Source: Methylomonas subterranea | Lineage (GTDB): Bacteria; Pseudomonadota; Gammaproteobacteria; Methylococcales; Methylomonadaceae | DNA length: 49,272 nucleotides | Direction: 5' to 3' | Assembly (NCBI RefSeq): GCF_024505185.1 | Contig: NZ_JANIBJ010000032.1 | Coordinates: 1-49,272 of the forward strand | Part shown: one piece after another, positions 7,191-16,657 of the stretch | How positions within the stretch are numbered: position 1 is the stretch's first letter | Layout of the letters: each line of letters opens with the position of its first letter | Made by a program: the position numbers and the translations under genes | Notes under the pieces: generated by a model | What the model was told of the DNA's origin: nothing | The model's input: only the letters and a program-made list of their open reading frames with translations | The model's database searches: none

Positions 7191-8948
7191 ATGCCAAAAA
7201 CCAAACGTCCCGTAGAAGAAAAAACCTTCACCACCCACGATGGCCTCGCCTTGTTTTATCGCCATTGGCCTGCGCTAGAGGAGTCCAAAGGCGCTATCGT
7301 GTTGGTTCACCGCGGCCATGAACACTCCGGACGCATGGCCCATCTGGCCGAAGAACTTGAGTTACCGGAGTTTGCCTTTTTTGCCTGGGACGCACGCGGT
7401 TACGGGCGTTCTCCCGGCGTGCGCGGCTATAGTCCAAGTCTGGGTACATCGGTACGCGATATACAAACCTTCATCGACCATATCGCCGAGACCTATCGCT
7501 TTGCCGTCGAAAATATCGCGATTGTTGCGCAGAGTGTCGGCGCCGTAGTTGCCGCAGGTTGGGTACACGATTACGCGCCGAAGATCCGCTGCATGGTACT
7601 GGCATCGCCGGCGTTCGACGTGAAGCTTTATGTGCCTCTCGCCAAACCGTTTTTGAGGTTGATGCTGAAGCTGCGCGGTAATTTTTTCGTCAACAGCTAC
7701 GTCAAAGCCAAGTTCTTGACTCACGATCCTGAACGAATTGCCAGTTACAACAGCGACCCGCTGATTACCCGGCCGATTTCGGCCAACATCTTACTGGAGT
7801 TGTATTCGACCTCGGAACGTATCGTCGCCGATGCCGAAGCCATTCACGTTCCCACGCAGTTGCTGGTTTCCGGCGACGATTGGGTCGTTAGGCCATTGCC
7901 GCAATACGAATTTCTGGCTCGAATCGACTCAAAAACCAAATCGTTGTATTTTCTGCCGGGATTCTTCCACGATACCTTCGGTGAAATCGACCGGGCATTG
8001 CCGATCAGCAAATGCCGTTCATTCATCAAAGATAATTTCGCTCGCGCTCGCCAAAATCCCCATCTGCTGAACGCCCACCACGACGGATACACGCAACGCG
8101 AAGCGGCGGCGTTGGCGGCGCCGTTGCCGGCCCATTCCTGGCGCTTACTCTATTGGAATCTGACTCGAGCACTGTTGAAATTATGCGGCTATCTCTCGGA
8201 CGGTATCCGCCTGGGCCACCAAACCGGATTCGATTCCGGCGGCACCCTGGATTATGTCTACCGCAACCAGCCGTCCGGAACCACCCCGCTCGGCCGCATA
8301 ATCGACTGGTTTTATTTAAACTCCATCGGCTGGCGCGGCATACGCCAGCGCAAGGTAAATATCGAAGAATTGCTGCAAAAAGCGCTGGCATTGTTGAGTC
8401 GGAACAATCAAGCAATACGCATCGTCGATATTGCTGCCGGCCATGGCCGATACGTATTGGAAGCATTAACCGCAAGCGAGATACAGGCGGACTCGATCCT
8501 GCTGCGCGATTATTCCGACATCAATGTCGAGGCAGGTAACGCCCTGATACGCGAGAAAAATTTACAACACATCGCGCGTTTCGAGATCGGCGACGCCTTC
8601 GACAAAGACGGTCTGGCGGCTCTAACACCAAAGCCGACGCTGGCTATCGTTTCCGGTCTGTACGAATTGTTTTCGGACAACGCTTTGATTCGGCGTTCGC
8701 TGGCCGGTTTGGCGGAAGCCGTGCCTCCGGGCGGTTATCTGATCTATACCTGCCAACCCTGGCATCCGCAACTGGAATTCATTGCTCGCGCCCTAACCAG
8801 CCACCGCAAAGGCGCGGCATGGGTCATGCGCAGACGGACGCAAATGGAAATGGACCAATTGGTGGAAGCCGCCGGCTTCAGCAAATTGGAACAACGGATC
8901 GACGACTGGGGGATTTTCACGGTCGCTTTAGCGCGGCGTAATGCCTGA
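7191..8948 (+). CDS. ynbC: YnbC-like alpha/beta hydrolase-methyltransferase fusion
   Basis: A 585-residue two-domain protein with the size and order of E. coli YnbC. Residues 1 to about 290 are a serine hydrolase of the monoacylglycerol-lipase type: the nucleophile is Ser115 in VAQSVGA, with an acid in LLVSGDDWVV and His in PGFFHDTFGE. From about 340 to the end is a SAM-dependent methyltransferase with motif I IVDIAAGHGRYV near residue 410, then a CQPWHPQLEF segment. The combination suggests remodelling of a lipid: hydrolysis of an acyl or other ester and methylation of a product. Substrates are unknown. Its stop overlaps the next gene by 8 nt, so the two are co-translated. It is the first gene of the lipid cluster. 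Confidence 0.88.
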   Translation: MPKTKRPVEEKTFTTHDGLALFYRHWPALEESKGAIVLVHRGHEHSGRMAHLAEELELPEFAFFAWDARGYGRSPGVRGYSPSLGTSVRDIQTFIDHIAETYRFAVENIAIVAQSVGAVVAAGWVHDYAPKIRCMVLASPAFDVKLYVPLAKPFLRLMLKLRGNFFVNSYVKAKFLTHDPERIASYNSDPLITRPISANILLELYSTSERIVADAEAIHVPTQLLVSGDDWVVRPLPQYEFLARIDSKTKSLYFLPGFFHDTFGEIDRALPISKCRSFIKDNFARARQNPHLLNAHHDGYTQREAAALAAPLPAHSWRLLYWNLTRALLKLCGYLSDGIRLGHQTGFDSGGTLDYVYRNQPSGTTPLGRIIDWFYLNSIGWRGIRQRKVNIEELLQKALALLSRNNQAIRIVDIAAGHGRYVLEALTASEIQADSILLRDYSDINVEAGNALIREKNLQHIARFEIGDAFDKDGLAALTPKPTLAIVSGLYELFSDNALIRRSLAGLAEAVPPGGYLIYTCQPWHPQLEFIARALTSHRKGAAWVMRRRTQMEMDQLVEAAGFSKLEQRIDDWGIFTVALARRNA

Positions 8949-10266
8949 AAATACGGCCGAGTCGGTCGCCAGCCGCCGCCCTTGGCGGCGCGGCCTGCTC
9001 TGGCTGGGGTTTCTCGGCCCGTTTTTTTTCGCCAGTTACGGTTTAAGCAATTGGCTGGCCGCCCGGCGCGACGACGTGGGATCCATCGTCTTTAACTGGG
9101 AATACCAAATACCTTTCCTGCCTTGGTCGATTCTGCCGTATTGGTCTATCGACCTGTTCTACGGGCTGTCTTTTGTGGTGGCGGGTAACCGTCAAGAACT
9201 GGACGCGCACGCCAAACGCCTGCTATTCGCGCAATTGGTTTCCTGTATCTGTTTCATCGCCTTTCCGCTGAAATTCAGTTTCGATCGCCCGCAAACCAGC
9301 GGTATTCCCGGTTGGTTGTTCGACGTATTGTTGGGTTTCGACAAACCGTTCAACCAAGCGCCTTCATTGCACATCAGCCTGCTGGTCATTCTGTGGACAT
9401 TTTATGCCCGATATTTGTCGGGCATCCGGCTTTGGTTGCTCCGCGCCATTGCGATAGCGATCGGTTTGTCGGTACTGACAACCTACCAACATCACTTTAT
9501 CGACATTCCTACCGGCGCTTTGGTCGGTTGCATCGCGGTCATGCTGTTTCCGTTGACGCCTCAAACCGGGCTAAAACAACGCGATCCGGCGCGATTCCGC
9601 ATCGGCCTGTACTACTTCGCCGGCAGCCTGGCACTTGCCGCGACGGCTTGGACGCTGGCCGGCGCCTGGCTTTGGCTAATGTGGCCCGGATGCGCCTTGG
9701 CGGCGATGGCCGGTATTTATTGGCTGGGGAACGCTGCGCTGTTCCGCAACATTGGCGGACACATGGATGATGCGGTCAAGGTGCTGCTGGCGCCCTATTT
9801 GATTGGCGCATGGCTGAATTCACGCTTGTGGACTTACAGAAATCCGGCGCCGAGCGAAATTACCCCGGATCTATGGCTGTCCCGCTGCCCTTCGTCCGCT
9901 GACATACGGCAATTCAAACTCCAAGCGCTAGTTTCTTGCTGTCCGGAAATCGCGATCGATGCCGGAAAGGCACCGATTTACTCGATAGCGATGTTGGATT
10001 TGCTGGCACCGGAAATCCAGCAAATTGAGCAAGGCGTTGCGGCAATCGACGCAGCCGGACGCCATGGCAAAACCTTACTGTTTTGCGCCTTGGGTTATTC
10101 GCGCAGCGCCACCGTTGCCGTAGCGTGGCTGTTGGCCCATGGCCTGGCCGATTCGATCGATTCGGCGGTGGCCCGATTGCGCGGCGCACGTCCGGGGTTA
10201 GTCGTATCGCCCAAACATATCCGGCAATTGGAGTCCTGGCAGGCATGGCGGGAGTCGGCTCGTTAA
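8941..10266 (+). CDS. ynbD: YnbD-like PAP2 / dual-specificity phosphatase membrane protein
   Basis: A 441-residue membrane protein with the domain pair of E. coli YnbD. The N-terminal half has several membrane spans and a PAP2 lipid-phosphatase core: FDRPQ (114-118), PSLHISL (141-147) and YQHHFIDIPTG (182-192). The C-terminal part is a dual-specificity phosphatase with the CX5R loop CALGYSR (Cys382, Arg388); the His usually before the Cys is Phe. A likely role is removing phosphate from a lipid head group or lipid phosphate at the membrane. It overlaps ynbC by 8 nt and faces the ynbB-like gene 20 nt away on the other strand. Specific substrates are not known. Confidence 0.88.
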   Translation: MPENTAESVASRRPWRRGLLWLGFLGPFFFASYGLSNWLAARRDDVGSIVFNWEYQIPFLPWSILPYWSIDLFYGLSFVVAGNRQELDAHAKRLLFAQLVSCICFIAFPLKFSFDRPQTSGIPGWLFDVLLGFDKPFNQAPSLHISLLVILWTFYARYLSGIRLWLLRAIAIAIGLSVLTTYQHHFIDIPTGALVGCIAVMLFPLTPQTGLKQRDPARFRIGLYYFAGSLALAATAWTLAGAWLWLMWPGCALAAMAGIYWLGNAALFRNIGGHMDDAVKVLLAPYLIGAWLNSRLWTYRNPAPSEITPDLWLSRCPSSADIRQFKLQALVSCCPEIAIDAGKAPIYSIAMLDLLAPEIQQIEQGVAAIDAAGRHGKTLLFCALGYSRSATVAVAWLLAHGLADSIDSAVARLRGARPGLVVSPKHIRQLESWQAWRESAR

Positions 10267-10285
10267 AAGCCATGGCCGAACTGCC

Positions 10286-11206
10286 CTACAGCATTAGGCG
10301 CAAAAAATAGTAACTGAGCGGCGCCACCAGAATCAGACTGTCGATCCGGTCCAGCAAGCCGCCGAAGCCGGGCAGCCAACTGCCGGCGTCCTTGACTCCG
10401 GCTTCGCGTTTGATCGCCGACTCGAACAAATCGCCCCACACCGAACCGACCGCAATCAGCGGCGGCAAACCGATCAACAGAAGCCAGTAAAGGTGCTCCG
10501 GCAGCGCAAAGCTCATCAGCCCGGTACCGAGGTAGGCGCCGAGCAGGTTGCCGCCCACGCCTTCCCAGGTCTTGTTCGGGCTCAATGCCGTCAGTTTGTG
10601 TTTCCCGAACAGCGAACCGACCGCAAACGCCATGTTGTCGCTGAGCGCCACCGCCGCGCCAATCACCAGCAATACCCCGTCGCCGCCGGGAATATAGCGG
10701 CCGATCAACACCAGATGCGCCAACAGCCAGGCGATGTAAGCCCAACCGAACGACGACAAGGCCAATTGGTGGATGCCGGCGCTGACCGCCTGAAACGCCA
10801 GCGGTTGCGCCACGGCGACCAGCAACAACAACGGCGCCAGCAGATAAAACCCGTCCAGCGAGGCCAAGCCGACCGGCACCGCGGTAATGCCCATGATTTT
10901 CAATACCCACCGGTAATGGCTGACCAAGCCGACCATCTCGGCATATTCGCGCAAACCCTGCCAGGTCATGCCCAGCACTAGGATGCCGACCGCCAGCGGG
11001 CCGCCGAATACCGCGCCCAGATAAATCGGCGCGATGATGGCCCAGGTGCGCCATTTCAGGAACAAACCCTGGCGCAACAAGGCGCGGCCGTGCTTGCGCA
11101 GTACCCACAGAATCAATAGCAGCGACAGGCCCAGCAACAGCCCGATACGCTCGGCGGCGGGCGCGAAGAATGGGTTTAATATTGGATTAGTGACGAGCTC
11201 GGACAA
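10286..11206 (-). CDS. ynbB: YnbB-like phosphatidate cytidylyltransferase
   Basis: A 306-residue polytopic membrane protein of the CdsA family, which makes CDP-diacylglycerol from phosphatidate and CTP. The family signature is present near the C-terminus: SAIKREAGVKDAG followed by LPGFGGLLDRID. The His of the usual LPGHGG is Phe here. LSPNKTWEG, the second conserved block, lies before it. Context and length fit YnbB rather than housekeeping CdsA. The start is a TTG at 11206, supported by GAGAGG five nt upstream; the only nearby ATG is out of frame. It follows the small gene at 11289 on the same strand and is convergent with ynbD. Confidence 0.88.
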   Translation of the reverse strand: MSELVTNPILNPFFAPAAERIGLLLGLSLLLILWVLRKHGRALLRQGLFLKWRTWAIIAPIYLGAVFGGPLAVGILVLGMTWQGLREYAEMVGLVSHYRWVLKIMGITAVPVGLASLDGFYLLAPLLLLVAVAQPLAFQAVSAGIHQLALSSFGWAYIAWLLAHLVLIGRYIPGGDGVLLVIGAAVALSDNMAFAVGSLFGKHKLTALSPNKTWEGVGGNLLGAYLGTGLMSFALPEHLYWLLLIGLPPLIAVGSVWGDLFESAIKREAGVKDAGSWLPGFGGLLDRIDSLILVAPLSYYFLRLML

Positions 11207-11288
11207 AATTGCCTCTCATAAAACCAGTGTTCTGACCCATTGCTGCAAGCATTAACAGGCAAATACCGCCTAGCGCATTAACCGTAGT

Positions 11289-11549
11289 TCAATAACCCAA
11301 AATTTCATGGCCATCCGCGCCGAATCCGGCCTCAACCAAAATCAGCTGATCCGCTACCCGGTCCGGGGTTTCGTTGCATAGGGCGCCGACCAGCGAATCC
11401 TTGGTCCATTCGACAGCCACCATGCCGGTCAGAGAAATCGCATTGGCCGAATTATTGGCTTGTGCCAGCGGGCGAACCAATAATTCGGACCAGCCCAACT
11501 CCCTGGCGGCTAGATGGCGACGGTTGAAGTTACGGTGGACTTGGTTCAT
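11289..11549 (-). CDS. Small hypothetical protein in the lipid cluster
   Basis: An 86-residue soluble protein that I do not recognise. The N-terminus is basic (NFNRRHLAAREL) and the middle contains ISLTGMVAVEWTKDSLVGAL, which could be beta strands. The C-terminus is acidic and Gly-rich. The ATG at 11549 has AGGAAG a few bases upstream. It lies 11 nt after the acyl-ACP synthetase fusion and 82 nt before the ynbB-like gene, all leftward, so it is probably in the same transcript. A helper of the lipid enzymes is a guess from position only. Confidence 0.6.
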   Translation of the reverse strand: MNQVHRNFNRRHLAARELGWSELLVRPLAQANNSANAISLTGMVAVEWTKDSLVGALCNETPDRVADQLILVEAGFGADGHEILGY

Positions 11550-11560
11550 GCCAGTGCTTC

Positions 11561-14083
11561 CTATGCGTGGGAAAGACTGAGTTGTTGCTCGGCAATCAGG
11601 TTCGCCAAACAGGCGTGCAAGAAGTCCGTCGCTTGCTGTTTATCCATATTGGCGGCGATATGAATCGCCGCCCCGAAGTGAACCCGCACCGGACTGCGTA
11701 CGGGCCAGTTTGTACCTTTCGGCAGGATTTTGTGGCCGCCGGAGATCGCAACCGGAATTACCGGCACCCCAAGCTCGGTCGCCAGATAACCGATACCGGG
11801 CTTGAACCGCAACAACTGGCCGTCGGGCGAACGTGTGCCTTCCGGGTAAATTAATAGGGACCAACCGTTGTCTATCAGTTCGCCGCAATGCTCCAGGCTG
11901 CCGCGTATCGAGCCGTCGCGACTGAACGCAAAGGCGTTGATCGATAAGCTTAGCAGGCCGGCAATCAGTTTTTTACTGAAAAAATAGTCGGCGGCCGCCG
12001 CGATACACAAGCGGCGGCGAACCGTCCAGGGCATCGCCCGTAAAATCGACAGAGTATCGACGTGGCTGGCGTGATTGGCGATGAACATGACCGGGAACCG
12101 CGCCTGCGTTAGATGCTCCAGGCCTTTGATTTCGAACGAGCTAGTGACCAGCCCTTGCAGTACCGGCAATAAAACGCCCTGGATCTGTCCGCGCAAAGCC
12201 ACGGCAAGCTCGGACAACGGCCACCTCGGAAAGCGCATCTTTTTCGCCGTGCGTTCGCTACGACCAAGCAAAGCTTTCAGCTCGCCGACTTCACGGATTG
12301 CAATCAGCTCGGCGTCATCGCAAATAATGCCGAGCTGCGCTTCGATCAAGCCGGCCAGTTCGACCCGAGTCAGCGAATCGCAGCCCAAATCCAGCACCAA
12401 ATCGGTTTGGTCATTGATGGATTTAATGTCCACCCGGCAGACATTCGCCAGCAATTGTTCGATGCTTGCCGAGCGAGTGCGAATCGTGACCGTATCGGCA
12501 ACAGCATCCTGAGTAGATTCGGTATCGACAAACCGGGATTTGACTTTCCAGCGCTGAATTTTCAGCAAGGGCGTGCGTGGAAAATCGCCCGTCCAATACC
12601 GAATGTCGGAAATCCGTTGATGCGGCGCCAGCGCCGCGTTCGCATTGCGCACCGCTTCCTGGGCGCGGCGCTGCCGCTCTTCTTCCGGCATCGGTTCGGG
12701 AAAACACAGGATCGCGGCAATACATTGCCGGCCATGGCGGTCGAGCAGATCGGTGACCATGCAGGCACCGATGCCGGGCTGTTTGCCCAGTTCCAGTTCG
12801 ATGTCTTCCGGAAATACATTCAAACCGTTGGCCAGCACGATCATATCTTTACTTCGGCCCTTGATATACAACTCGCCGCGCGCGCCAAACGCGCCCAAAT
12901 CGCCGGTGCGGTATCCTTCCGCATCACTAAAAACCTGCCGCGTCGCTGCCGGATTTTGCCAATAGCCGCGGCTGACGTTGGGGCCGCGCACCAGGATTTC
13001 GTCCTGTTCCGACAAGGTCACCGTGACGCCGGCCACCGGCCAGCCGACCGATCCCGCTATCCTGTCGTCATAGCGATTAACCGAAATCACCGGCGCGCAT
13101 TCGGTGGTACCGTAACCTTGAATCACCCGCACGCCGAGCAATTCCCAATGCCGCTCCAAATTGACCGGCAACGACGCGCCGCCGCTGACGAAGAACACCG
13201 GTGTGCCGGCCATCGCCGGAAACAGACCCTGCGCCAGTACCCGCCGCCAGGCGAACGGCAAGCGCTCGGCAAACCGCCGCCACAGCCGCCACCGCGTCTG
13301 TCCACCGCTTTCGACAATCTGGTTTTCCAATGCATGCCAGATCATCTCCAACATCTGCGGCACCGCGATGACGCCGTCGATGCACTTGGCCTCCAGCTTG
13401 CGCATTACAACTTCGGACTGAAAATTACCGGAAAAATAAATCGTCGCTCCCAGCAGCAAGGGCGCAAATAAACCCGCCGTCTGCTCGAACAGGTGCGACA
13501 GCGGCAGTAGCGACAGAAACCGCAGCGAGCGTTGTTTGGGGTAAATGTCTTGAATAGCGTTGACGCTACTGAGAATGTTGCGATGACTGAGTACCACGCC
13601 TTTCGGGTTGCTGGTGGTTCCTGAGGTGAAGACGATTTCGGCTATGTCGTCCGGCTGCGGTCGATAGTTAAAATCCGCGTGTGCCGATGGAGTATCGGCT
13701 AAAGCAGCTACGGATAACTGCGGTAAGGCGTCGAATCCAGGGAGTTGGTCATTACCCAGCATGGCTCCGGCTTGGGTGGATTCGGCTACGCGGGTGATAA
13801 AGTCAATGGATAAATGCGGGTCAATCGGCACCACTACAATGCCAGCTTTGAAACAGGCAAAATATGCGGCCACCAATTGCGGATTGGGTCGGCCACGCAG
13901 CAGTAGGCAGGTGCCTGGGCGAAAATCGTACCCGTAAACCAATTGCTCGGCCATTCGGTCCGCGACCTGATTTAGGTGGCGATAACTCCAACGTTCATCG
14001 CGCAGTTGAATCCTCTCAACCAAGGCAATGCGTTCCGGAAAGACAACGGCCGCTTGTTGAAGTAGGGCATAAATATTTTTCAA
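11561..14083 (-). CDS. Acyl-ACP synthetase / ACP / PlsC acyltransferase fusion
   Basis: An 840-residue protein with three domains. Residues 1 to about 520 are an AMP-binding acyl-activating enzyme: EIVFTSGTTSNPKGVV (149-164), GYGTTECAP (323-331) and YRTGD (391-395). Residues about 540-610 are an acyl-carrier domain with phosphopantetheine Ser570 in LGCDSLTRVE. Residues about 645-815 are a 1-acylglycerol-phosphate acyltransferase with HX4D (His671, Asp676) and YPEGTRS (746-752). It could activate a free fatty acid, hold it on its own ACP and transfer it to a lipid acceptor. This resembles the Aas acyltransferase/acyl-ACP synthetase with domain order reversed and ACP added. The start is a TTG at 14083; no better start or clear ribosome site exists. 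It leads a leftward operon with the 86-residue gene and ynbB. Confidence 0.88.
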   Translation of the reverse strand: MKNIYALLQQAAVVFPERIALVERIQLRDERWSYRHLNQVADRMAEQLVYGYDFRPGTCLLLRGRPNPQLVAAYFACFKAGIVVVPIDPHLSIDFITRVAESTQAGAMLGNDQLPGFDALPQLSVAALADTPSAHADFNYRPQPDDIAEIVFTSGTTSNPKGVVLSHRNILSSVNAIQDIYPKQRSLRFLSLLPLSHLFEQTAGLFAPLLLGATIYFSGNFQSEVVMRKLEAKCIDGVIAVPQMLEMIWHALENQIVESGGQTRWRLWRRFAERLPFAWRRVLAQGLFPAMAGTPVFFVSGGASLPVNLERHWELLGVRVIQGYGTTECAPVISVNRYDDRIAGSVGWPVAGVTVTLSEQDEILVRGPNVSRGYWQNPAATRQVFSDAEGYRTGDLGAFGARGELYIKGRSKDMIVLANGLNVFPEDIELELGKQPGIGACMVTDLLDRHGRQCIAAILCFPEPMPEEERQRRAQEAVRNANAALAPHQRISDIRYWTGDFPRTPLLKIQRWKVKSRFVDTESTQDAVADTVTIRTRSASIEQLLANVCRVDIKSINDQTDLVLDLGCDSLTRVELAGLIEAQLGIICDDAELIAIREVGELKALLGRSERTAKKMRFPRWPLSELAVALRGQIQGVLLPVLQGLVTSSFEIKGLEHLTQARFPVMFIANHASHVDTLSILRAMPWTVRRRLCIAAAADYFFSKKLIAGLLSLSINAFAFSRDGSIRGSLEHCGELIDNGWSLLIYPEGTRSPDGQLLRFKPGIGYLATELGVPVIPVAISGGHKILPKGTNWPVRSPVRVHFGAAIHIAANMDKQQATDFLHACLANLIAEQQLSLSHA

Positions 14084-14681
14084 AATTGATATTGTATCCA
14101 GAAAAATGTATTTAATAACAATAACTTAACGATTGAAATGAAAAATCAACTTTTTCCCGAATTTCGGCTGTCGATGTTCGTTTTTCCATGGTGGAGGGCA
14201 GCTTACATTCATATTTCATGTATGACTAGATGCCCCATATCAAGTCCAGGACAATATCTAGAATCTTACAACATTCACTTTTGGCCGAAGACAGCAGTGT
14301 ACCCGTAACACGAAGCCGACGAGATGTTTACTATTTGGCTGTATTTGACGGACAGCCGCGGGTCGTCAGCTGGCCTTTTCAGTTTCAAATAACGGCCGCT
14401 TAGAGCGAACGATTGCAGCTGACTAAACCGCTGAGCACGATACATTTCAATATTGGCGGCTCAAAAAGTCGGGGGGTAAAGTGAGCTTGATGTGCGAGAT
14501 CAAAAATGACATAAAGCCTCAACATCAACGGATCATTTTTCGAAAAATTACGACTTCCGACATGGGGTCTAATATTAATGGTCTTCGAATAGTGGCATGA
14601 AATGCCCGTTGCGGTTTGAATCGCTCCCCTTTCGGATAGCGTATGCCGAAAATATAAACTTTGGGTTTATAGTAGGCGCCC
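14084..14681. other. Intergenic region between divergent genes
   Basis: About 600 bases with no credible gene. Stops are frequent in all frames and AT content is higher than in the flanks. It must hold the promoters of the leftward acyltransferase operon and the rightward lysR gene. Apart from the inverted repeat at 14653-14671, I see no defined element. Confidence 0.5.
14653..14671 (+). promoter_or_regulatory. Inverted repeat just upstream of lysR
   Basis: TATAAAC-TTTGG-GTTTATA is a perfect 7-bp inverted repeat ending 10 nt before the LysR start codon. It could be an autoregulatory operator. Its spacing is close to, but not exactly, the usual T-N11-A LysR box. It could also form a small hairpin over the ribosome site. 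Confidence 0.35.
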
Positions 14682-15566
14682 ATGGATAAATTCAACAACA
14701 TGCAAGTGTTTTGCCGGATTGTCGAGCTGGGCACGTTTTCCGCCGTTGCCAAGGAAATGAAGCTGTCGACCATGATGATCAGCAAATACATGGCGCAACT
14801 GGAAACGTCGTTGGGGGTGGTGCTGTTGAACCGTACCACGCGCAGTTTGAATCTGACCAGCGCCGGCGAAGCTTATTACAATCGCGGCAAGCAACTGCTG
14901 GAGGATTTGGCGGAGTTGGAGGCTTCAACCGCGCAATTGGGCGAGCGGGTCAAGGGCCAGATTAAAATCAGCGCGCCCATTGATTTTGGCGGCATATACA
15001 TGGTGCCGGCCATTGAGCGGTATTTACAGCAATTTCCGGAAGTCAAGGTGTTGATGAGTCTGGATAACAAGCCGCCGAATTTGCGCGACGGCAGTTTCGA
15101 CGTCTCTCTGCTGGTGACCGATAAACTGGATCCCGGGGTAGTGGCGCGCAAGATAGCCGAGACCGAACTGGGTATCTATGCCGCGCCGGCCTATCTGGAC
15201 GAAAAAGGTTGCCCCAATACTCTGGAGGATCTGAGCCGGCACCAGTGTCTGCATTATATGGACACCCCGCACGGCGATTTCTGGTTGTTTAACGTGGACG
15301 GCGAGGCGAAGAAGATCAAAACCGAATGGGTGCTGGCTTCCAACAACGGCAGGGCCTTGTGTCAGGCGGCGGCGCTGGGCATGGGTATCGTGCAGGCGCC
15401 GCGCTTGTCGGTAGTGTCTTATCTGCAGAGCGGTGAACTGGTGGAAATATTGCGCGATTACCGGCGCCCGGCCTTGGCGATTTATGCCACTTATCTGCAA
15501 CGGCGGTTTTACCCGGCCAAGCTGACTACCTTTATCGATTTTTTGTTGACTTATTTCGAGCGTTAA
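14682..15566 (+). CDS. LysR-family transcriptional regulator
   Basis: A 294-residue LysR-type regulator. The N-terminal winged helix-turn-helix is clear: MQVFCRIVELGTFSAVAKEM, then STMMISKYMAQLETSLGVVL and NRTTRSLNLTSAGEAYY up to about residue 68. The rest is the periplasmic-binding-protein-like effector domain from KGQIKISAP (about 90) to the end. It is of the group most similar to broadly distributed regulators of efflux, redox or aromatic genes (CrgA/DsdC-type subgroup not resolved). No target gene is divergently adjacent within 500 bp apart from the lipid operon. Its stop codon overlaps that of the kinase gene on the other strand through a shared TTAA. Confidence 0.92.
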   Translation: MDKFNNMQVFCRIVELGTFSAVAKEMKLSTMMISKYMAQLETSLGVVLLNRTTRSLNLTSAGEAYYNRGKQLLEDLAELEASTAQLGERVKGQIKISAPIDFGGIYMVPAIERYLQQFPEVKVLMSLDNKPPNLRDGSFDVSLLVTDKLDPGVVARKIAETELGIYAAPAYLDEKGCPNTLEDLSRHQCLHYMDTPHGDFWLFNVDGEAKKIKTEWVLASNNGRALCQAAALGMGIVQAPRLSVVSYLQSGELVEILRDYRRPALAIYATYLQRRFYPAKLTTFIDFLLTYFER

Positions 15567-16474
15567 CATCCTGTGTGCTTGCGCCAGTGGGACAGTAAAC
15601 CTTGCAGTTGCTCCCGGTTGGGCAGGCCGGGTCTGGCGCCCATTTGGCTGCAGCAAAAGGCGCCGGCCGCGCTGGCGAAATGCAATATATCCGGCCAAGC
15701 CATTTGCGCCGCGAGGGCGGCCGCAAAAGCGCCGTGAAAGGCGTCGCCGGCCCCGGTGGTATCGACCGCCGTGATGGGCGGCGCCGGTAGGGCGCCCTTT
15801 TCCGCGCCGCGTTGCCAGATCAGGCCGCGTTCGCCCAGGGTGACTACTACGTTGGGCGATAGCGCGGCCAGCAGGTATAAGGCGGTTTGTTCGTCGCCGG
15901 CATATTGCAGGGCGAATTTCTCGGAACAGACCAGATAATCGACCCTATCCAGCAAGGCCTGGGTGCCGGCGTGCAGGGAGCCCGCGTCCAGCACGCTTGG
16001 AACGGCTCCGCCGAGTTTTGCCAGTAAAGCTAGCGACAGTTGGGGTTCGTGGCCGTCGAATAACACGGTTTTTGTCTTGACGTCACTGAAATCGATGGCG
16101 TCGGCCGGCAGGACGATGGTATCGCCCTTGTAATTGAGCAGGGCGCGCTTGCCGTCGGGTTTGACCAGAATAACGGACAGCGGCGTCGGCGATGTGCCGC
16201 GGACAATCAGGTCCGTTGCCACTCCGGTCCGTTCCAATTCGGCGTGATGGCTGTCGCCGTAGACATCGCGGCCAAGGTAACCCGCGAAGGCGGAGCGATA
16301 GCCCAAACGGGCCGCGCAGACCGCCGCATTGGCGGCCGGTCCGCCGCCGCAGCCCAATAAATGGTCGGCAAACAGTTTTTCATCTTCGCCGGGATGGCGG
16401 GGTACCGAGAATACCAGATCGTAACTGGCGTGGCCCAGGCAGAGTACGTCCAGGCAGGGGCGGGTGGTGGGCAT
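15563..16474 (-). CDS. PfkB-family sugar kinase
   Basis: A 303-residue ribokinase/PfkB-type kinase that would phosphorylate a sugar or nucleoside with ATP. The Gly-rich substrate motif is LLGCGGGPAANAAVCAARLG (39-58). PfkB signature 2 is DTTGAGDAFHGAFAAAL near residue 238, containing the anion hole and catalytic Asp. VTLGERG, part of the ATP site, precedes it. Length is normal and the ATG at 16474 is good. It is convergent with lysR, sharing 4 bp at the stops. The substrate cannot be told from sequence; ribokinase-like and sulfofructose/ketohexose kinases look similar. Confidence 0.9.
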   Translation of the reverse strand: MPTTRPCLDVLCLGHASYDLVFSVPRHPGEDEKLFADHLLGCGGGPAANAAVCAARLGYRSAFAGYLGRDVYGDSHHAELERTGVATDLIVRGTSPTPLSVILVKPDGKRALLNYKGDTIVLPADAIDFSDVKTKTVLFDGHEPQLSLALLAKLGGAVPSVLDAGSLHAGTQALLDRVDYLVCSEKFALQYAGDEQTALYLLAALSPNVVVTLGERGLIWQRGAEKGALPAPPITAVDTTGAGDAFHGAFAAALAAQMAWPDILHFASAAGAFCCSQMGARPGLPNREQLQGLLSHWRKHTGC

Positions 16475-16657
16475 GCGGGATTTCCGTAAATCGCGGTTAA
16501 GGGGGGGAATCGTTCAAGCTCGGCATTTTAGTCCCGAATCCTCTGCCAGCGGCGATAATTTTGCCGGTTGCCGCGTCCGTGGCGGACTTGGCCGATTGTT
16601 TAATCGGGTGCTTTTGGGGATAATGGCCGCGGGTTAATAATTTACGGTTGAATCATA

